Assembly: GCA_030789695.1 (NCBI GenBank)
Contig: CM061139.1
Coordinates: 9,191,878-9,255,877 of the forward strand
Length of the DNA: 64,000 nucleotides
Origin: Scilla litardierei
Lineage: Eukaryota; Streptophyta; Magnoliopsida; Asparagales; Asparagaceae
Reading direction: 5' to 3'
Of this stretch, positions 44,187 through 57,082 are shown piece after piece. How positions within the stretch are numbered: the first letter of the stretch is position 1; each line of letters opens with the position of its first letter. The position numbers were made by a program, and so were the translations under genes. A model generated the notes under the pieces. The model was given only the letters and a program-made list of their open reading frames with translations. It searched no databases and was not told the DNA's origin.

Positions 44187-44743
44187 TGTCACGCCCCGTT
44201 CCCCAGAATACCCGGCATCAATTTTTTTTCCAAGTATCCTGAAGAGTGATGGTGATGTAAGAGTAGAAAAGAGGGAGAAAGAAGAAACTGAATAAGCATG
44301 CCACTGCGCACATGCTGAGATAGTACAAGTAAAACTCCACAGTTATATCAAACAACCTCATGAAACATTAATAACACTTCATATGTAACATGTTTCATTT
44401 ATACATACAGCCCAAGTGTGTTAATACATATATACCGCTCTCAGTCTGCCAAGACATCCCAGTCACAATACAACCCCAACTCACACCAACACTATCCCTG
44501 AAACTCAACTCCAAGCCACCACCGACTCTGCTGTCCTGACCTGAAAAATAGGGGGGAGCACGTCAATGCGTGCCCCAGTAGGAACCAACTTGAGTTTGGA
44601 AATCCATTTTAATGTTATCAATTCACAAGGTAAGCCAAGTGAAATAGAGTATGTAACTAAGTGATATAATGTAAATTAAATAGTTAAACAAGGGAATCAT
44701 ACCTGCGGTCCAGTGACGAGCTGCTGCAAGAAAGGGGTTAGCA

Positions 44744-44808
44744 CGAATAATAATAATAATATCAATAATAATAATAATAATAATAATAATAGTAACAATA
44801 ATAATAAC
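44744..44808. repeat. (AAT)n microsatellite in LARD LTR
   Basis: Interrupted AAT repeat; the other LTR copy at 53029-53082 is shorter. Confidence 0.9.
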
Positions 44809-46439
44809 ATAAGGGCTCACGCAACCAATATCAAATACGATAAGTGCAAGTGCCTGAGGCATGACACCAAGCCTCAAAGTACGGGCAAAGGGGAGGGGAA
44901 GTGCTGCCAGCAATAGAAGTAACATACAAATCTTATTTTATTATTTCATAATTGAGTTAATTGGAACTTGGGTAAACTGTGTGATACCAGGACCTGGACT
45001 TCCTCCCAAATTTGGGGTGAATATAGCACACGGCGCAGTGGACACTGGCACTGTACGACACCGGGTCTCTCAGCTCTCCCGTCCCTAGCAGGAGTGAGGC
45101 TCTCCCACAATAACATAACCTCCGTATGTCCCCTCCACTCCCGGTAAAGGCGAGTGGGTATAAATATCACATATCACATAATCATTTACCCCAACTTCTC
45201 AGTCCATGCCTCATATCCACAATTTACTCAAATCCCACCTAAAACCCGGGTTCTGCTACTCACACTCATTAGAGAGGACTGAGATTTATTCAATTTTATT
45301 AGTTAACATCATAAGTGACACGTTAGGGGTCTTGATGGTATGGGTAAACACACATCACCTCAGCTGTCCATCATCAAACATGGGGTCATGCACTCACGTG
45401 ACATGCCCTCAATCACAACACATCGTCTACTCCTAATTTCAATGTATCCATGTCATTCAAGTCTCTAACTTTACCAATTATCAGTTTGGCACAAGGCCAA
45501 CACTAACACATACACGTTTCTCAAATTACTTAAAGTTGCCTTCATTGAGGCATTTCATCGAACACGTGATGGGCGTGACGTGCACGTCTATAAGAACATT
45601 AGCAAATCAATTGACAAGACATATCATTAATCTAATTTACATTCAAGAACAATGATCATAGACAATTGGGGTATAATGACAATATTACACAAATCATATT
45701 ACCATGCAAAAGCTTCAGCTAGCAGAAATTGCACATGATGTCATAAAAAGTGGCTGATATCATCTATTTATACACATAATTTAGCAGAGCTTCCTGAATG
45801 AAACTTGTAGATATGATAGTTGTGGATCCACAGATAAATTTTTATGCAAAAATATTAAGTATTTGATTTATGGTGAATTATTTAGTGAAGGGTGTCAAAT
45901 CTGTTTTTCAGACAGATTTCTGGGTCTGTGTTCAAAGCCAATTTTGAGCATGTTCTAGCCAAAATTTCGACATATAGGCACTCTGATAAACTTTTAGATA
46001 ATTTTCTTAAGTTTCCAACAAGACCAAGATCACAAAATTTCATTGATAGTGCAGGTAATTATGCCATTTCTACTGAACTGTGTCAAAGCTGGAAATCAAA
46101 CAGACATGCTCTAGAATTTGAATTTTTACTCCCAATGTCAGAATTGAACATATATCAATATTTATATGATTTTGGGGTAGGACTTCATGATCTACAAGCT
46201 TATATTTTTTTCGAAGCTCAATTCGAATCACAGAAAACAGAATCCAAGCATGAACACACATCAAAATTTCAGCTTTTCAAATGAAGTGATGTTGATTATA
46301 ATTTCAAGGGGATTTTGCAAGAAACTAAAGTATGGCACATGAATTTGATTTTCCCTAATCCAAATTAAGTAAACAAGATGTGAAAATATAATAAAAATAA
46401 ACCCTAATGGAATTTCCAAAACCAAGTTGAATCCTACCT

Positions 46440-46537
46440 CAATTCTTGATTTCTCTTCTCTTCTCTTTCTCTTTCTCTTCTTCTTTTTCTTTTTCTTCTT
46501 CTTCTTTTTCTTTCTTTCTTTCTTTCTTTTTTTGAAG
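46440..46537. repeat. TTC/TTTC pyrimidine microsatellite in LARD LTR
   Basis: Mixed TTC, TTTTTC and TTTC repeats. The counterpart at 54720-54822 is mostly pure TTC, so the tract has evolved since insertion. Confidence 0.9.
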
Positions 46538-47180
46538 AATTTTTGGCCATGGCAGCATGGGGAGGCCGGCCATGGTGAGGGGGGAGAGAGAGAAATGGAG
46601 ATTTGTGTAGAAAAGGAAAGAAAGAAGAGTTAAGGAGGGAGAAAAATCTAAGGAATATTCTCCTTCATATTCCTTTCTTCTCTTCTAAGAATGGAATATT
46701 CTAAAGTAATATTCCCTGAGGAAATGACCAAAATGCCCTCCCATGTTCCAACTATTTACAAGTTTGCCATTACTTTATACACCGACCCCTTAAGTATGTA
46801 CGCACAACAAATTTGGTCAAAAAGACCGTTTTGCCCCTGACCTTTCTAAAAATTTACGGGGGTTGCCATTGACCCCTAACCCCATTTTCACACTAACATG
46901 GCTCCTCTTACACACATCCTCGCACATCCATGCGTGCATACATGCATCACACACGCGTCTAACCCGTTCCTGTCGTTTTACACCCACGACGTCATTTGCA
47001 CTTCTTCCGCCTTCACATCTCGCATTCCCTTCCCTTAGCCACGTATTACGGCCTAATCTCCTTGGCATTACGTCACATACGCCAATATCTACGCTTATCT
47101 CATGCCCACGCACGCATCGTAGGTAGAAACATCACACGTATTCAGTAGAACACCCGTATAGTGCAAAATAGGGCATGACA

Positions 47181-47200
47181 TCCTACCCACCTTAAAATAA
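47181..47200 (-). promoter_or_regulatory. LARD polypurine tract
   Basis: Minus strand TTTTAAGGTGGGTAGGA directly before the LTR, in a context (GAGGACGGACTTTATTTTAAGG) like the 3' end of many plant Gypsy elements. Confidence 0.7.
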
Positions 47201-48759
47201 AGTCCGTCCTCGGACTTCCTAGGGCGTGAACCTTACCGAGGTTAGCCAGGTATGATGGTCTTACAACCCATGAAGTACAAACAAGAATACGTATCTACCC
47301 CACACTTATATACACTATATACTTCACTATCATCCATACACATTCGCATTGTGCACAAGTCACAGATACATCCTATTATTCATCTAGCAGCACATCCATA
47401 GCACTATAAGTATCATTACATACACATACGTATATGTTCTTCACATAAACATCTAGGCACACATATTCACTCATTAACATATACATCACATACCACAATT
47501 GAGTCTCTATATGTATTATTACACGTATTTAGATCACTACTCATATCCAGATGTATATGACATCACACCATATCTATATCACGATACATAAGGTATTCAT
47601 ACATGGCATGCTTTCAGAAACATCACAATACATTCAAGTATAAACGATTTATATTCGATCTCTTTATATATATACCTATACGTCCACATCCTTGTACAGA
47701 CGTCCAACAATACACGTTAATCTACACACCATTGCTTAATAAACAAGGTCACCATCATGGTGTCACACTGTATGTACCCCCGGAGCCCTGTACTCCCAAT
47801 GCTTAGTCATATGGGCTTACTCACATTCATAGGCATATAAATACATACATACACACAATAGTTAGTCACATCCATACATACGTTCACGTGCATGTACTAG
47901 CACATGTATGAACAAGTCACATAAGGTTCACAATCATAACTATAAATAAATATACACATAACATCACATCCATAGCAGTGCACCTACTGCCTCACACAGA
48001 TAGGTACATATACCACACACAATACACACGAAAGTGCACAACCATAATACATTTCCTTCATATGCTATATACATATATATGTATAACTATCCTTGCATCT
48101 ACTACACACATACTGTCATAATGGACAAACAAATATAAATATCCATCTACACTCCATACATACGCATATACATAAATGTGCAACCAAGTACACACAGTCC
48201 AATACGCATATATCAAGCAGTTTTATTCACTTACATTTCTCACGCACATATACACCTATATTCCATAACTACCACACCTACATTTACATTGCACATTCAC
48301 GCACATACTGCTATGATAGTCAAATAATTATAAATATCCATATACACATACACACGCATCCACATATGCAAACAATCACTCTCATCTCAATACTTACATA
48401 CCAAATAGTTTCATTCACGTATATTCACCTATATTTCATACTCATCACATTCATATGCCCACTTCATATGTATATACACTCAATCATATATTGCCTCTAA
48501 TGCACAGTGCACATGCATGAACACATCTCTACACTTCACATTTATACACGTATGATACATATTCACATATAAGTAACAAACAATACTTCACATAGATACT
48601 CCAATTATATACACACTCATTATATACACACAGATATATTCATATCAACACCCTATATATAACTTTAGGCCTACACATAACCAAATACACGTTTGCTTAT
48701 ACACACCGGATTATTATTATTCTAATAGTAGATACACACACAACCATGCATATATACAT

Positions 48760-48944
48760 TTTTTTTGAAAAGTTAGCGCGATTTTATTGAGATGTGTAAA
48801 TATTTACAGACTATCATATTCTGGCGTAAGGAAGTCCTAGGGGGAGGAGAGGGCACAAGCGCCGTCACTCCCCACTAAGAAATCCCACACCATACTGGAA
48901 TAGTAAAGTACACTGCCCAAAAGAGATAACAAGACAATAATCTC
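48760..48944 (-). mobile_element. LINE 3' tail, minus strand
   Basis: Begins with eight T (a poly-A tail in minus orientation) and contains GGAGTGACGGCGCTTGTGCC on the minus strand, the same word found in the 3' UTR of the plus-strand LINE at about 50538. Severely 5'-truncated. Confidence 0.75.
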
Positions 48945-48957
48945 AACCATTATATAC

Positions 48958-48993
<36 letters not shown>

Positions 48994-49002
48994 CTATTAG
49001 GG

Positions 49003-50407
49003 GAATTCTCTAATTATATTGGGCTTCAAGTCAACTGGGATAAGAGCTGTGGGTTATTCAGTAAAGGGGCTAGACATAAAGAAATCCTCTCGGATATCCT
49101 TGGTATCAAGCCAGTATCATCTATCTCTACCTACCTGGGGTTACCATTATCTTTGAAGTACCCTAACTCTCCAAACTATAAGAAGCTTATTGACAAATGC
49201 AGGAAAAAGATGATTGGCTGGTCTTCTTTGGTCCTTTCAATATCTGGGCGTATTGAGCTCGTCAGATCGGTTATCTATGGTATGGTTGCCTTTTGGTTGC
49301 AAGTTTTCCACCTCCCCATAAATGTTATTCGAGCTATCTCGAGGGCCTGTCGAAAATTCATTCTCGGTAACTCTAAGGCTTGGGCTTGGGAGGATTTATG
49401 TAAGCCAAAAACTGAGGGCGGTGTAGGAATTCGTTTGTTGGAGGAACTTAATGATGCTGCGAGTGTCAAGCTTATGGGCCAATCTGATGAGAAGCAAATA
49501 TGTTCAACCTGGGGGGTTTTATTTGGCAAACCGTTCTATCTACGCTTCGGGCACTTGGAAGAGGCTACTCAATTGCCGCCCGATCTCGCAGTTGTTGATT
49601 AGGAGAGTGGTTCGCGATGGGACCTCTACTAAGTTTTGGCGGGATGCATGGCTGGATGGCGGGCCTTTACAGGAAAACTTCCCCGTGCCTTCCGGTGTTG
49701 AGGATGCACTGGTTGCGGATTACTGGGGTCCGAATGGCTGGACTTCGGACCCAGCCATTAACCCAGTGCGCCACCTCTTGGCCGGCATTTCTCTTAAGGC
49801 TGGGGTGGATGGTTGGTCTTGGGTGCCAGGGGGGTCTTTTCGCTTCAGTCAGGCATGGGATGGCCTCCGTAAAAGAAGCCTAGCTTTTCCAGAGCACAAG
49901 CTAGTTTGGTATCCTAATTATATCCCTAAGATGTCTCTTACTCTCCTCAGAGCCTTGAGGGGAAAGTTGCTAACCAGGGACAAGATCGCCAGATGGGCAA
50001 CCATTCCTAACTCCTTCTGTGTTTTATGCGAGGATAATGAGGTAGAAACGGTGGAGCACTTATTCTTTAAATGCAACTATTCTAGCTATATTTTGCGGAG
50101 ATCTCTGCTGAAATTGAAGGCTCCAGGGCAATTACCGCCGTCGCTTTTAGAGGCGGGCAAGTTTCTTCTCACTAATTTTCCGCAAAAGGGATGCCTTAGT
50201 ATTCTTGCAAAAACCTGCCTTGCGGGGATGGTTTGGCACATCTGGCGTGAAAGGAATAGGAGGATTTTTGAAGATGTCAAGAGAAACAAGGTCTCCCTGT
50301 TTGAAGAGATAGCTGCTGATGTTCGTATTGCTTTATATAATCAAGACCCATCCGCACGTGAGGAGATGGAAGTGTTCGCATATTGGGGATTCAAGGACTT
50401 TGGTTAG
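49003..50407 (+). pseudogene. LINE reverse transcriptase C-terminal part with zf-RVT
   Basis: The open segment reads NYIGLQVNWDKSCGLFSKGA and STYLGLPLSLKYPNSPNY (the conserved LGLPL), then MIGWSSLVLSISGRIELVRS, typical for plant L1-type LINEs. A frame change near 49480-49600 leads to a 318-residue piece with GTWKRLLNCRPISQLL, GTSTKFWRDAWLDGGPLQEN and the zinc-binding zf-RVT segment CVLCEDNEVETVEHLFFKC, ending YWGFKDFG before a stop at 50405-50407. RNase H, if the family has it, is absent. The catalytic F/YADD was upstream of the truncation. Confidence 0.9.
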
Positions 50408-50640
50408 GAGATGAAAGTTTCTGCTTTCTTGTTGGTTTATGTTCTCTTGTGATTGGTATTGTGTTTGGCCCTCTTGTTGGCCATGTGATTTGTGGTTGCA
50501 GTTGGGCTTCTGGCATGGGGGTAGAACTATTAGTAGGGAGTGACGGCGCTTGTGCCCTATCCTCTCTCTAGTAGGTATACGGTCCATTACGGAACCCTTT
50601 GTACCATTTGAATATATTAATAAATCTATACGCTTACCTT
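49003..50640 (+). mobile_element. 5'-truncated LINE (non-LTR retrotransposon)
   Basis: Starts in the middle of the reverse transcriptase, next to a (TA)n run, and ends with an AT-rich tail, TTTGAATATATTAATAAA, before another (TA)n run. 5' truncation is usual for LINE insertion. It lies in the LARD internal domain. Confidence 0.88.
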
Positions 50641-53600
50641 TCATATATATATATATATATACACACACACGTACTAGTACCAAAACACCACGCACACACA
50701 ATACCATGTATGAGCGCACACGCCCATTCACGCATGCCATACATGTCCTGCTATTACACTCTTATACAGTCAAGCTACTCAAACCACACTAGCGGGTAGT
50801 CGGTAGCTGTTCATACCCTTATATACATCGCGTCCAATATATTCACATTTCTACTAGCATACCAGCACATTCACAAATAAGTGTATTTCAATATTCCTAC
50901 ACATTCAGTAGATAGTCACATCCCATATACGTACACATTCATATACTGATACCCACCTATCAGAATAGAGATCATTCACATACATACACATATAATCACT
51001 CGTAAGACAGATATCCATACACGTTCAATAATAGTAACACATTTACACAATCACACCACGCTTGCTACAACACACATGCATACATACAAGTATCTCATTT
51101 ACCAATACACAGTCCCCCCTTATGCCATCACATACGGAAGGCACGTACACTACATATACATCCAAATGGTCCCATAGACACCATTCTACGGGTAAGCATA
51201 TACACACATATATACATATACCATAACTCCACTTAACCGCGCAAACCCACAATCATCCTATGCGTACCTACGCTCTATGGTCTCAAACCCTTATATCCAT
51301 CACATCGTACATGTATTACACGTCATACATATATTACTATCCCATGATAGGCACGGTATAGAGCTAAGGCCTCAACTTAGGTGGACGGGTCTAAAGCACT
51401 CCTAACCACCTTAGGATACATCTACTCTAAACTCCCTAGAGCATTACTCATACTATCCATACATCCCTTACCTATCTATATCTCGCTACATACACACCAC
51501 ATATGGCCATAGCACAACACATGTCTTCACTCAATAGTACAACCCGTGATCGTATACTAAAGTAAAACAATATACCAATCCCTATATGCACATAGGCAGC
51601 ACATACATATATTCTCAGTTATTCAAATCTACACATTAGGAATTCACACACTAGCAATACAACACTAGCGATATATATATATACACCAATACTTTGACCC
51701 ATATCTACACCAGCTACCCATACAAGCTCACACATATTCACACACATGCTCTTTCCCCACATATATCTACAAGACCATTTGAACACTCCACCACTCTATC
51801 CACACAAGGATAGATATACGCGCCTTGGTACGCTCCCCACAAGGGGCACAACCATAAGGTAATAGATAGGAAAATGCTTACATGCGCTTATATCTCTCAT
51901 GGACACATCTCCACTCACACACCTACAAGGCATACTCCCACTAGCTTATAGATACCCACCAATATACATCACAAACAAACACGTATACATTACATATGTC
52001 TCGGAGTCACGCAAGTATACCGCATACCGGTCTCACATATCCGTATCATGTACTTTTATAGAAAGATATGATACATACACTCAAGTATTCGCCCACCTAG
52101 TATACACTTCCACGTCTATCCATACATGCAACTTTCATACTATTTAAATATAAATACGCATATATACTGAATACAAGTATACATGCGATGCATGCAATTC
52201 AAATATCCAAGCACAACAACTGCATTTATATACGCGTATTCTCATTATTATATCAGTATACACTGATACCAACTAATATACTTCTATAATATACTACACT
52301 GTAGGAAGTTCATCCTCTGACTTCCTAAGTTAGGGGTTTAAGGGTGGATCACTTAAGGCTCTAAGGTCACTACCCACCTTGGGGCTAACCTATCCCAATC
52401 AAATACTGAAGTATTACATGTACTATCCTTACGCACATTGCAGTGCGGTGACCTGCATGGGCCGCCAAAATCTGTCACGTCCCGTTCCCCAGAATACCCG
52501 GCATCAATTTTTTTTCCAAGTATCCTGAAGAGTGATGATGATGTAAGAGTAGAAAAGAGGGAGAAAGAAGAAACTGAATAAGCAGGCCACTGCGCACATG
52601 CTGAGATAGTACAAGTAAAACTCCACAGTTATATCAAACAACCTCATGAAACATTAATAACACTTCATATGTAACATGTTTCATTTATACATACAGCCCA
52701 AGTGTGTTAATACATATACACCGCTCTCAGTCTGCCAAGACATCCCAGTCACAATACAACCCCAACTCACACCAACACTATCCCTGAAACTCAACTCCAA
52801 GCCACCACCGACTCTGCTGTCCTGACCTGAAAAATAGGGGGGAGCACGTCAATGCGTGCTCTAGTAGGAACCAACTTGGGTTTGGAAATCCATTTTAAGG
52901 TTATCAATTCACAAGGTAAGCCAAGTGAAATAGAGTATGTAACTAAGTGATATAATGTAAATTAAATAGTTAAACAAGGGAATCATACCTGCGGTCCAGT
53001 GACGAGCTGCTGCAAGAAAGGGGTTAGCACGAATAATAATAATAATAACAATAATAATAATAATAGTAACAATAATGATAACATAAGGGCTCAAGCAACC
53101 AATATCAAATACGATAAGTGCAAGTGCCCGAGGCATGACACCAAGCCACAAAGTACGGGCAAATGGGAGGGGAAGTGCTGCCAGCAGTAGAAGTAACACA
53201 CAAATCTTATTTTATTATTTCATAATTGAGTTAATTGGAACTTGGGTAAACTGTGTGATACCAGGACCTGGACTTCACCCCAAATTTGGGGTGAATATAG
53301 CACACGGCGCAGTGGACACTGGTACTGTACGACACCGGGTCTCTCAGCTCCCCCGTCCCTGGCAGGAGTGAGGCTCTCCCACAATAACACAACCTCCGTA
53401 TGTCCCCTCCACTCCCGGTAAAGGCGAGTGGGTATAAATATCACATATCACATAATCATTTCCCCCAACTTCTCAGTCCAGGCCTCATATCCACAATTTA
53501 CTCAAATCCCACCTAAAACCCGGGCTTTGCTAACTCACCCTCATTAGAGAGGACTGAGATTTATTCAATTTTATTAGTTAACATCATAAGTGACACGTTA

Positions 53601-55230
53601 GGGGTCTTGATGGCATGGGTAAACACACATCACCTCAGCTGTCCATCATCAAACATGGGGACATGCACTCACGTGACATGCCCTCAATCACAACACATCG
53701 TCCACTCCTAATTTCAATGTATCCATGTCATTCAAGTCTCTAACTTTACCAATTATCAGTTTGGCACAAGGCCAACACTAACACATACACGTTTCTCAAA
53801 TTACTGAAAGTTGCCTTCATTGAGGCATTTCATCGAACACGTGATGAGCGTGACCTGCACGTCTATAAGAACATTTGCAAATCAATTGACAAGACATTTT
53901 ATTAATCTAATTTACATTCAAAAACAATAATCTTAGACAATTGGGGTATAATGACAATTTTACACAAATCATATCACCATGCAAAAGCTTCAGCTAGCAG
54001 AAATTGCACATGATGTCATAAAAAGTGGCTGATATCATCTATTTATACACATAATTTAGCAAAACTTCCTGAATGAAACTTGTAGATATGATAGTTGTGG
54101 ATCCACAGATAAATTTTCATGCAAAAATATTAAGTATTTGATTTATGGTGAATTATTTAGTGAAGGGTGTCAAATCTGTTTTTCAGACAGATTTCTGGGT
54201 CTGTGTTCAAAGCCAATTTTGAGCATGTTCTAGCCAAAATTTCGACATATAGGCACTGATAAACTTTTTGATAATTTCTTAAGTTTCCAACAAGACCAAG
54301 ATCACAAAATTTCATTGAGAGTGCAGGTAGTTATGCCATTTCTACTGAATTGTGTCAAAGCTGGAAATCAAACAGACATGCTATAGAATTTGAATTTTTA
54401 CTCCCAATTTCAGAATTGAACATATATCAATATTTATATGATTTTGGGGTAGGACTTCATGATCTACAAGCTCATATTTTTTTCGAAGCTCAATTCGAAT
54501 CCCAGAAAACAGAATCCAAGTATGAACACACATCAAAATTTCAGCTTTTCAAATGAAGTGATGTTGATTATAATTTCAAGGGGATTTTGCAAGAAACTAA
54601 AGTATGGCACATGAATTTGATTTTCCCTAATCCAAATTAAGTAAACAAGATGTGAAAACATAATAAAAATAAACCCTAATGGAATTTCCAAAACCAAGTT
54701 GAATCCTACCTCAATTCTTGATTTCTCTTCTCTTTCTCTTCCTCTTCCTCTTCTTCTTCTTCTTCTTCTTCTTCTTCTTCTTCTTCTTCTTCTTCTTCTT
54801 CTTCTTTCTTCTTTCTTTTTTTTGAAGACTTTTCGGCCATGGCAACATGGGGAGGCCGGCCATGGTGAGTGGGGAGAGAGAGAGAAATGGAGATTTGTGT
54901 AGAAAAGGGAAGAAAGAAGAGTTAAGGAGGGAGAAAAATCTAAGGAATATTCTCCTTCATATTCCTTTCTTCTCTTCTAAGAATGGAATATTCCAAAGGA
55001 ATATTCCCTGAGGAAATGACCAAAATGCCATCCCATGTTCCAAGTATTTACAAGTTTGCCATTACTTTATACACCGACCCCTTAAGTATGTACGCACAGA
55101 AAATTTGGTCAAAAAGACCGTTTTGCCCCTCACCTTTCTAAAAATTTACGGGGGTTGTCATTGACCCCTAACCCCATTTTCACACTAACATGGCTCCCCT
55201 TACACACAGGGGCGAAGCCACAAAGGGACA

Positions 55231-55231
<1 letters not shown>

Positions 55232-55262
<31 letters not shown>

Positions 55263-55470
55263 CTGCCCCCCCCTCAAATTAGCTGCCCCCCTCAAATTAA
55301 TTAAGCTGCCCCCCTTAAATTAAATATTTTTCTATGCCCCACCCTCAACTGCATCCCACCAAAGGGCCAAGGCCCACATGGCCACAAGTCGACAGCTCGC
55401 CCCCCTCAAATTAATTAAGCTGCCCCCTTCAAATTAATTATTTTTCTATGCCCCCAACTGCAGCATACCA
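55232..55470. repeat. Poly-G run and AGCTGCCCCCC repeats near the hAT left end
   Basis: 28 G in a row at 55232-55259, followed by three or more copies of AGCTGCCCCCCTCAAATTA spaced over 150 bp and a second AAGTCGACAGCTCGC copy. Subterminal repeats of this kind are common in hAT elements; the poly-G length may be uncertain. Confidence 0.75.
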
Positions 55471-56592
55471 AGAACCAAGGCCCGCAAGTCGACAGCTCGC
55501 AAGTCGCAGTCGCAAGACTCAAATATCGCAACGGAAAAAAACCCTATAGTCCGCAGCCGCTCGAGATTCCCCGCAGTCCATAGAGCCCATCTTCTGCTCT
55601 TCCTTCGTTTCTTCTTCTCGAATCTCGCAGGCGGCGCCGCGGCAGCCGGTAGGTAGATCCAACTTCCAAGCGCTCCGCTCGAGATTCCCTGCAGGCCGCA
55701 ACCCCTCTTCCTTTCAACTGATTCGCAATCGCAAGACTCCCAAATCGCAAATCGCAAGACTCCCAAATCGAGATTCAACCTCCGTTCACAGATTTGACTT
55801 TGTATGTTTTTCTTTTTCTTTTTCTTTTTAATTTTGAAGCTGTATTACACTTTTTGTCAGGTGGAAGCGGAAGTTTGTATATTTTCATGTTTTGATATTA
55901 TGCAATTCCTAAAGATTTTGGCTTACAGTTGATACAATAAAATTTGGAATTGCATAATTTATGATTTGAAATTAGGATCTACTATAAAATTGGTATCTAC
56001 TATAAAATTTAATTCTGGGTATGTTCTGAAACTGCAATCCAATTGTCTGTATTTGTCCAATCTAATCCAATAGAGTTGGTATCTAATCCAATCCAATTTT
56101 ATTGCATCCTAACATTGGTATCATAATTTAATTCAAATCACTCATTCCAGAAAGATTTTAAATTAGCATCTACTATAAAATTTCAAGTGTGAATTTGTAT
56201 GATAGAACAAAATTTATGATTTGAGTTTTAGTATGTATGCGTGTCACTAGTCAATGTCTGAGACTGCAATCGACTGTCGTGGTCTTCTTATTTAAGTTCT
56301 ACTTTGCACCTGTTTGGTTGTTCTGAGCAAATTGATGAGCAAATTGTTGATCAACGCCGATCTAAATTTTAGAACTTTAAATAAGGTCATATATACTCCT
56401 AGGAAGTTGCCTTTTTCAGCTAAAAGTCGAATTCAAACTGCATACTCCTTGTAATTAGCATACTCAGCATACTTTGTGCCTCACCGGTCTCTCGAATTGA
56501 TCGAATCTCTCACTCACTCTCTCTCGAATCAATGATTTGAAGTCCAGAATCGAGAAAATTTGTAGGTCTTTTTTCTATCGATATACAGAATA

Positions 56593-57082
56593 ATGACAAA
56601 TCTTCATCACTATCGGAATGAGTTATTTTACACGGTCATTGATCTACAACTTTCTGTGCTTAACGATCGATTTGATGAAGTAAACAGCGAGTTGCTTCTT
56701 TGCATGAATGGTGGATCTTATGATGCTCTCCGATCAGTTAGAGACTTACAATCTTGATGTGCGTGACAGTGATGACTTCTTGGAAATGAATGGTGTTGAC
56801 GATCTTGCAAAGAAAATGGTAGAGACAAAGAGAGATGTAGTATATCCGCTTGTTTATTTACTGATAACATTATCCTTAATCTTGCTAGTTGCAACAGCTA
56901 CAATTGAGCGAGCATTTTCTGATATGCATATAGTGAAGAATCGCTTACGAAACAGAATGGGAGATGAATGGATGAACAATTGCTTGATTACATACAATGA
57001 AAGTGAAATTTTTGGTAGCATCAGTAATAACGTGATTATGAAGCGATTTCAAGGCATGAAAACACGCCGTGGACAATGCTAG
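56593..57082 (+). pseudogene. hAT transposase C-terminal (dimerisation) domain
   Basis: The TTF/ZMYM-type hAT transposase of plants. MTNLHHYRNELFYTVIDLQL is in one frame from 56593; after a frame change near 56700 the piece 56708-57082 continues with the hAT dimerisation domain: YPLVYLLITLSLILLVATAT, IERAFSDMHIVKNRLRNRMG and MKTRRGQC at the end. The region between is shorter than in full proteins, so there is an internal deletion, and all of the N-terminal zinc finger and catalytic core are missing. The left half of this element is unrelated GC-rich DNA. Confidence 0.9.

Larger units (their letters stand above)
44187..47180 (-). repeat. LARD 3' LTR
   Basis: 2994 bp. Contains an (AAT)n tract and a pyrimidine microsatellite. 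The short frames in it (e.g. 45892-46284) recur in the other LTR with changes and are not supported as genes. Confidence 0.9.
47181..52472 (-). other. LARD internal domain, non-coding and G-poor on the + strand
   Basis: About 3.6 kb of own sequence after removing LINE insertions. It is made largely of ACATACAC/TATACA-type words, so G is rare on the + strand and C is rare in the sense transcript. Reading frames such as 48093-48500 and 51899-52147 are compositional accidents. Near both ends lie CTTCCTA-CCTTGG-type motifs repeated at about 47210-47260, 51385-51420 and 52310-52390. The candidate primer site before the 5' LTR (minus strand GATTTTGGCGGCCCATGC) is not a standard tRNA-Met site. Confidence 0.7.

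Noticed and set aside
45892..46284. 130-residue open frame in the LARD LTR as a possible gene
   Set aside because: The counterpart in the other young LTR is broken by small indels, so it is not maintained.
48760..50640. Twin-primed (5'-inverted) single LINE insertion
   Set aside because: Both oriented pieces contain the 3' UTR, so two insertions are needed.
47603..52147. Several His/Thr/Tyr-rich open frames in the LARD interior
   Set aside because: They reflect ACATACAC-type low complexity with no homology or conserved motif.
44623..53199. Hydrophobic Ile-rich and Asn-rich frames in both LARD LTRs (44623-44925, 52909-53199)
   Set aside because: They are translations of the (AAT)n microsatellite and differ in length between LTR copies.
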